DNA of 64,000 nt from Azoarcus sp. GTDB taxonomy: Bacteria > Pseudomonadota > Gammaproteobacteria > Burkholderiales > Rhodocyclaceae. The position numbers and the translations under genes are program-made. The notes under the pieces are model-generated. The model was not told where the DNA came from, did no database searches, and saw nothing but the letters and a program-made list of their open reading frames with translations. Shown in pieces: positions 60,097 to 64,000 of this stretch (positions within the stretch are counted from its first letter, which is position 1; each line of letters opens with the position of its first letter). The stretch spans positions 1 to 64,000 of the forward strand of contig DYFV01000019.1 of assembly GCA_020725025.1 (NCBI GenBank). The letters run 5' to 3'.

Positions 60097-61073
60097 CGAT
60101 CCGAGTCTCGGTGGTGGTGCCCACCTTCCGCCGCCCCGCCCTCCTGAGGCGCTGTCTCGCGGCGCTTGCCGCCCAGGACCTTCCGGCCGCGCTCTACGAA
60201 ATCATCGTGGTGGACGACGGGCGCTGCGCCCACACCGGACGCACCGTGGCGCGCTTCGCCGCCTCCCACCCCACCGCTCCGGTGATCCGCTACGTCCGCC
60301 CGGCGGTCGGCCGCCGCGGCCCGGCCGCTGCGCGCAACACCGGCTGGCAGGCGGCACGCGCCGACATCGTCGCCTTCACCGACGACGACACCCTGCCGGC
60401 CCGCGACTGGCTGGGCCAGGGCCTGCTCGCCATGGACCCGGCCGACGTCGCCGCCGCGGCGGGCGAAGTCGTGGTCCCCCTGCCGGAGGTGCCCACCGAC
60501 TGGGAACGCAACACGGCGGGGCTGAGCGGCGCCGAGTTCGTCACCGCCAACTGCTTCGTTCGGCGCGCGGCGCTCGCCGCCACCGGCGGCTTCGACGAGC
60601 GCTTCACCCGTGCCTGGCGCGAGGACTCGGATCTGTACTTCACCCTGCTCGAGGCGGGCTGCAAGGTGGTGCGCGCTCCGGGCGCGGTGGTGGTGCACCC
60701 GGTCCGCCCGGCCCGCCGCGGCGTGAGCCTGGGCCTGCACCGCAACCTGTTCTTCGACGCCCTGCTCTACAAGAAGCACCCCGACCTGTACCGGGCCAAG
60801 ATCGCCGCCGCCCCGCCCCTGCGCTACTACGCCATCGTGGCGGCGCTGGCGGTGGCACTCGGCGCCCTCGCGGCCGGGCAGCTCCTCCTCGCCGGGGCCG
60901 CCGCCCTCCTGTGGGCGGTCCTCACCGCGATGCTGGCGCTGCGCCGGCTCGCGGGCACCTCGCGGGCCTGGCCGGACGTGGCGGACATGGTGCTCACCTC
61001 GGCCCTGATCCCGCCGCTGGCCGTGTATTGGCGGCTCGCCGGGGCGCTGCACTTCCGGGTGGTGTTCGCATGA
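60093..61073 (+). CDS. Glycosyltransferase family 2 with C-terminal membrane helices
   Basis: 326-residue membrane-bound enzyme. Catalytic region: VSVVVPTFRRPALLRRCL, IIVVDDG, DDDTLP (DXD), and the ED motif in FTRAWREDSDLYF. The last 80 residues hold two or three membrane helices (YYAIVAALAVALGALAAGQ and following), typical of polyprenol-linked or polysaccharide-synthesis GT2. Overlap ATGA with the carbamoyltransferase gene. Confidence 0.9.
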   Translation: MTIRVSVVVPTFRRPALLRRCLAALAAQDLPAALYEIIVVDDGRCAHTGRTVARFAASHPTAPVIRYVRPAVGRRGPAAARNTGWQAARADIVAFTDDDTLPARDWLGQGLLAMDPADVAAAAGEVVVPLPEVPTDWERNTAGLSGAEFVTANCFVRRAALAATGGFDERFTRAWREDSDLYFTLLEAGCKVVRAPGAVVVHPVRPARRGVSLGLHRNLFFDALLYKKHPDLYRAKIAAAPPLRYYAIVAALAVALGALAAGQLLLAGAAALLWAVLTAMLALRRLAGTSRAWPDVADMVLTSALIPPLAVYWRLAGALHFRVVFA

Positions 61074-61116
61074 GAGGCCCCGAGTCGTTCCTGCGCGCTC
61101 CTGCCGCGCAGCCGTT

Positions 61117-61154
61117 CCCGGATTCCGCCGGGGCTCCGTCCGGGCTGCGAGGCC
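61117..61154. repeat. REP-like repeat, partial third copy
   Basis: CCCGGATTCCG (61117-61127) followed by GTCCGGGCTGCGAGGC. This matches one half of the element at 33885-33954. It interrupts the glycan operon in a 97-base gap and may be a processing or partial termination point. Confidence 0.5.
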
Positions 61155-61170
61155 TCGCGGAGGGATCGAC

Positions 61171-62223
61171 ATGAGCACCGGCCCCATCGCCGCCGTGCCG
61201 CTGCCCATGCCCACACGCGCTGCGGCCCACACCGCGCCGCGTCCGCGCTTCGTGCAGATGGAGCCGGTCGGCCGCTGCAACCTGCGCTGCCGCATGTGTC
61301 CGGTCACCTACCGCGCCGACGCCCAGCCGGGCAGCCCCCCCGCGCTCCTCGACTTCGACACCTTCCGCCGGCTGCTCGACGGCTTTCCCGAGGCGGAGGA
61401 GCTGCAGCTGCAGGGCCTGGGCGAGCCGATGATGCATCCGCGCTTCTTCGACATGGTGCGCCACGCGGCCGCCCGCGGGATCGCGGTGTCCACCAACACC
61501 AACCTGACCCTGCTCACGCCGCGGCGCGCGCGCGAGTGCGTGACGAGCGGGCTCGCCTTCCTGCACGCCTCCATCGACGGCGCGAGCGCGGGCACCTACG
61601 AGTACATCCGGCGCGGGGCGAGCTTCGACAAGGTCCTGCGCAATCTCGACCGGCTGATCGCCGCCCGCAGGGCGCTCGCCAGCGCGACGCCGCGGGTGCG
61701 CATCGTCACCGTGGCGATGCGGCGCAACTTCGCCGAGCTCCCCGACGTGGTGGCGATGGCCGCCGAGCACGGGGTCGACATCGTCTTCGTGCAGCACCTG
61801 TGCCACGACTACGGGGAACACGACCTCCCCGCCGCCTACCGTTCCATGCGCGACTTCGTGGCGGCCGAGACCCTGCTCGACGAAGATCCGCAACGGATCG
61901 CCTACGTGTTCGGCGCCGCCCGCGCCATGGCCACCCGGCGCGGCGTCGACCTGCGCCTGCCCCCGCTCGCGCCGGACAAGCCGCGCACCGGCCCCCGCGG
62001 CTGCGACTGGCCGCGGCGGGGCGCCTATCTCAGCTGGCGCGGGGAAGCCATGCCGTGCTGCATGGTGAGCACACCCGATCGCGCCAACCTCGGCAACATG
62101 GCCCGCGACGGCGTCGAGCCGGTGTGGAACGGTCCGACCTACCGGGCCTTCCGCGCCGCGCTGGACTCTCCCGAGCCGCCGGAAGTGTGCCGCGGCTGCG
62201 CCCTCTACAACGGGACCTTCTGA
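61171..62223 (+). CDS. Radical SAM protein with SPASM-type C-terminus
   Basis: 350-residue iron-sulfur enzyme. The SAM motif is CNLRCRMCP (Cys36, 40, 43); GLGEPMMHP follows. The C-terminal Cys set GCDWPRRGAY, AMPCCM and VCRGCALY indicates one or more auxiliary clusters. Such enzymes modify peptides, or oxidise or dehydrate sugars. In a glycan cluster without a precursor peptide, sugar modification is more likely. The GGAGGG before the ATG is good. Confidence 0.9.
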   Translation: MSTGPIAAVPLPMPTRAAAHTAPRPRFVQMEPVGRCNLRCRMCPVTYRADAQPGSPPALLDFDTFRRLLDGFPEAEELQLQGLGEPMMHPRFFDMVRHAAARGIAVSTNTNLTLLTPRRARECVTSGLAFLHASIDGASAGTYEYIRRGASFDKVLRNLDRLIAARRALASATPRVRIVTVAMRRNFAELPDVVAMAAEHGVDIVFVQHLCHDYGEHDLPAAYRSMRDFVAAETLLDEDPQRIAYVFGAARAMATRRGVDLRLPPLAPDKPRTGPRGCDWPRRGAYLSWRGEAMPCCMVSTPDRANLGNMARDGVEPVWNGPTYRAFRAALDSPEPPEVCRGCALYNGTF

Positions 62224-62224
62224 C

Positions 62225-63295
62225 ATGGCGACCGCCTCCTTTCCGCCCCCCGCCCGCGTCGCCGTGTTCCGCGCCCTGATGCTGGGCGACCTGCTGTGCG
62301 CGGTGCCGGCATTGCGGGCGTTGTCCTGCGCCTGGCCCGCCGCACGCATCACCCTGGTGGGCCTGCCCTGGGCCCGCGATCTCGTGCGTCGCCTGCCCTA
62401 CCTCCACGACTTCATCGAGTTCCCCGGTGCGCCTGGGCTACCCGAACGCGTGCTGGAGGGATGGCGCTGGCCCGCCTTCGTCAGCGCGGCGCGCGCGCAG
62501 CGCTTCGACCTGGCGATCCAGCTGCACGGCAGCGGCGAGCGCACCAACCCCATCCTGGAGCAGCTGGGCGCGACGCGCACCGCCGGCTTCTTCCCGGCCG
62601 GGCAGACCGGGCCCGATCCCGCCACCTGGCTCCCCTGGCCGGAGCACCTGCCCGAGCCGCGGCGGCTCCTCGCCCTGGCCGCGCACCTGGGCGCGCCGCC
62701 GAGGGGCGAGCATCTCGAGCTGCCGGTGCTGCCGGAAGAGCGACAGGCCTTCGCCGCCCTGCGCCGTGAGCTGCCGATCGGATCCCCGGGCTACGCCTGC
62801 ATCCACCCGGGCGCGCGGCTCGCCTCGCGACGCTGGCCGCCCGAGCGCTTCGCCCTGGTGGGCGACCGGCTGGCGCGGGCCGGCTTCGCCGTCGTCCTCA
62901 CCGGCAGCGCCGAGGAGGCGCCGCTCATCGCCGAGGTGCGGGCGGCGATGCGCGCGCCGGCGATCGAGCTGGCCGGGCGCACGCCGCTGGGGCTCCTGGC
63001 AGCCCTCGTGGGCGAGGCGCGGCTTGTCGTGTGCAACGACACCGGCATATCCCACGTGGCGGCGGCCCAGGGCACGCCCAGCGTGGTGGTGAGCTGCGGC
63101 GGCGACCCGGTGCGCTGGCAGCCGCTCGACGTCCGGCGCCATCGCGTCCTGTGGCACGCCGTACCGTGCCGGCCCTGCACCCACGAACACTGCCCGATCG
63201 GCCACGAATGCGCCCTGGGCGTCGACGCGGAAGCGGTGAGCGAGCAGGCGCTCGCGCTCGTCGCCACCCTGGAGGACGAACATGTCCCGGCCTGA
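62225..63295 (+). CDS. Glycosyltransferase family 9 (heptosyltransferase-like), second copy
   Basis: 356-residue GT9 enzyme: FRALMLGDLLCAVPALRAL, ACIHPGARLASRRWPPERFA, CNDTGISHVAAAQGTPSVVV, and a Cys-rich end (CRPCTHEHCPIGHECALG). A paralogue of the enzyme at 57206-58360 with modest similarity. It starts one base after the radical SAM stop. Probably adds a second heptose or a related sugar. Confidence 0.92.
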   Translation: MATASFPPPARVAVFRALMLGDLLCAVPALRALSCAWPAARITLVGLPWARDLVRRLPYLHDFIEFPGAPGLPERVLEGWRWPAFVSAARAQRFDLAIQLHGSGERTNPILEQLGATRTAGFFPAGQTGPDPATWLPWPEHLPEPRRLLALAAHLGAPPRGEHLELPVLPEERQAFAALRRELPIGSPGYACIHPGARLASRRWPPERFALVGDRLARAGFAVVLTGSAEEAPLIAEVRAAMRAPAIELAGRTPLGLLAALVGEARLVVCNDTGISHVAAAQGTPSVVVSCGGDPVRWQPLDVRRHRVLWHAVPCRPCTHEHCPIGHECALGVDAEAVSEQALALVATLEDEHVPA

Positions 63296-64000
63296 GCTCT
63301 CCATCCTCACCTGGCATGTGCACGGCAACTACCTGTACTACCTGACCCAGGTGCCGCACACCTTCTACGTGCTCGTCGACCGGGAGCGCTCCCCGGGCTA
63401 TGCCGGGCGCGCCGGAAATCTGCCGTGGGGTCCGAACGTGGTCGAGCTGCCCATCGAGCGAATCGCGGACACCACCTTCGACTGCGTGCTGTACCAGTCG
63501 CGCCGCGCCTGGGAGATCGACCGCTACACCCTGCTCTCGGCGGCGCAGCGCGAGCTTCCCGCCATCTTCCTGGAGCACGATCCGCCCCGGGAGCACCCGA
63601 CCGACACGCGCCATCCGGTGGACGACCCCGCCACCGTCCTGGTCCACGTCACGGCCTTCAACCGCCTCATGTGGGACAACGGGCAGACGCCGACCCGCGT
63701 GATCGAGCACGGCGTCCTGCTGCCGCACGACGTGCGCTACGACGGACGGCTCCCGCGCGGCCTGGCGGTGGCGAACCATCTCGCCAGGCGCGGACGGCGC
63801 CTGGGCGCGGACGTCTTCTCCGCGTGGCGCGAGCAGGTGCCGCTCGACCTGGTCGGCATGGACGCCAGGGCGAGCGGCGGGTTGGGCGAGATACCCAACC
63901 TGGAGCTGCCGGGCTTCATGGCGCGCTACCGCTTCTACTGCCACCCGGTACGCTGGACCAGTCTCGGGCTGTCGGCGGTGGAGGCGATGATGATCGGCAT
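63282..64000 (+). CDS. Glycosyltransferase, GT-B type (3' end outside window)
   Basis: The frame is open from ATG 63282 to the end of the window (239 residues seen). GGAGG lies six bases before the ATG, and the gene overlaps the previous one by 14 bases. MSRPELSILTWHVHGNYLYY, then LEHDPPREHPTDTRHPV and VVELPIERI. The final part, FYCHPVRWTSLGLSAVEAMM, is the beginning of the GT4-like donor site. Possibly a family 4 or similar transferase. No stop is visible. Confidence 0.85.
   Translation, partial: MSRPELSILTWHVHGNYLYYLTQVPHTFYVLVDRERSPGYAGRAGNLPWGPNVVELPIERIADTTFDCVLYQSRRAWEIDRYTLLSAAQRELPAIFLEHDPPREHPTDTRHPVDDPATVLVHVTAFNRLMWDNGQTPTRVIEHGVLLPHDVRYDGRLPRGLAVANHLARRGRRLGADVFSAWREQVPLDLVGMDARASGGLGEIPNLELPGFMARYRFYCHPVRWTSLGLSAVEAMMIG

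Overview
This is a GC-rich chromosomal segment from a betaproteobacterium, most likely of the Rhodocyclales type (Azoarcus/Thauera/Zoogloea-like). The basis is the gene orders rne - low-Mr phosphatase - uvrB - aminotransferase, and pilZ-holB-tmk-mltG next to ygfZ and a DUF4936 gene, plus an FNR-type box beside moaA. The taxonomic call is inference. There is no phage, transposase, integrase or CRISPR array.

Layout. 1-7.3 kb: RNase E (5' truncated), phosphatase, UvrB, PLP aminotransferase, and two identical tRNA-Asn genes between a textbook sigma-70 promoter and an intrinsic terminator. 7.3-18.3 kb: small regulator-like gene, LonC-type protease, a small gene behind a class II FNR-type promoter, moaA, rmuC, an EAL protein, an FtsX-type permease and an M20 amidohydrolase. 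18.5-27.1 kb: an overlapping operon for a transglutaminase / ATP-grasp / alpha-E peptide-modification system with a histone-deacetylase-like enzyme, behind a sigma-54-like promoter. 27.1-35.4 kb: housekeeping genes in tightly overlapping units (tatD, pilZ, holB, tmk, mltG; ygfZ; tadA).

35.5-54.4 kb is an accessory envelope/stress region. It holds a peptide gene fused to an orphan histidine-kinase-like helical domain, MgtC, an Atm1-type ABC exporter with degenerate HATPase and receiver domains at its C-terminus, PRC-barrel and BON proteins, a glycosyltransferase and a PIG-L deacetylase, a hybrid sensor kinase, DUF883 and other small stress-type proteins, an NtrC-family sigma-54 activator, an SDR, DUF421 and Ku/LigD. 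54.6-64 kb is a nine-gene glycan cluster (GT4, SDR, GmhB-like phosphatase, two GT9, carbamoyltransferase, GT2, SPASM radical SAM, partial glycosyltransferase).

The main hidden structure is a set of sigma-54-like promoters (GG-N10-GC) placed just before the accessory genes, including a divergent pair at 50.1 kb and a near-consensus one before the glycan cluster. They surround the NtrC-type activator (47514-48968) and its likely partner kinase (43635-46562). This suggests one sigma-54 circuit controlling envelope, stress and glycan genes. The second notable item is the ABC exporter-HATPase-receiver fusion at 37293-40022.
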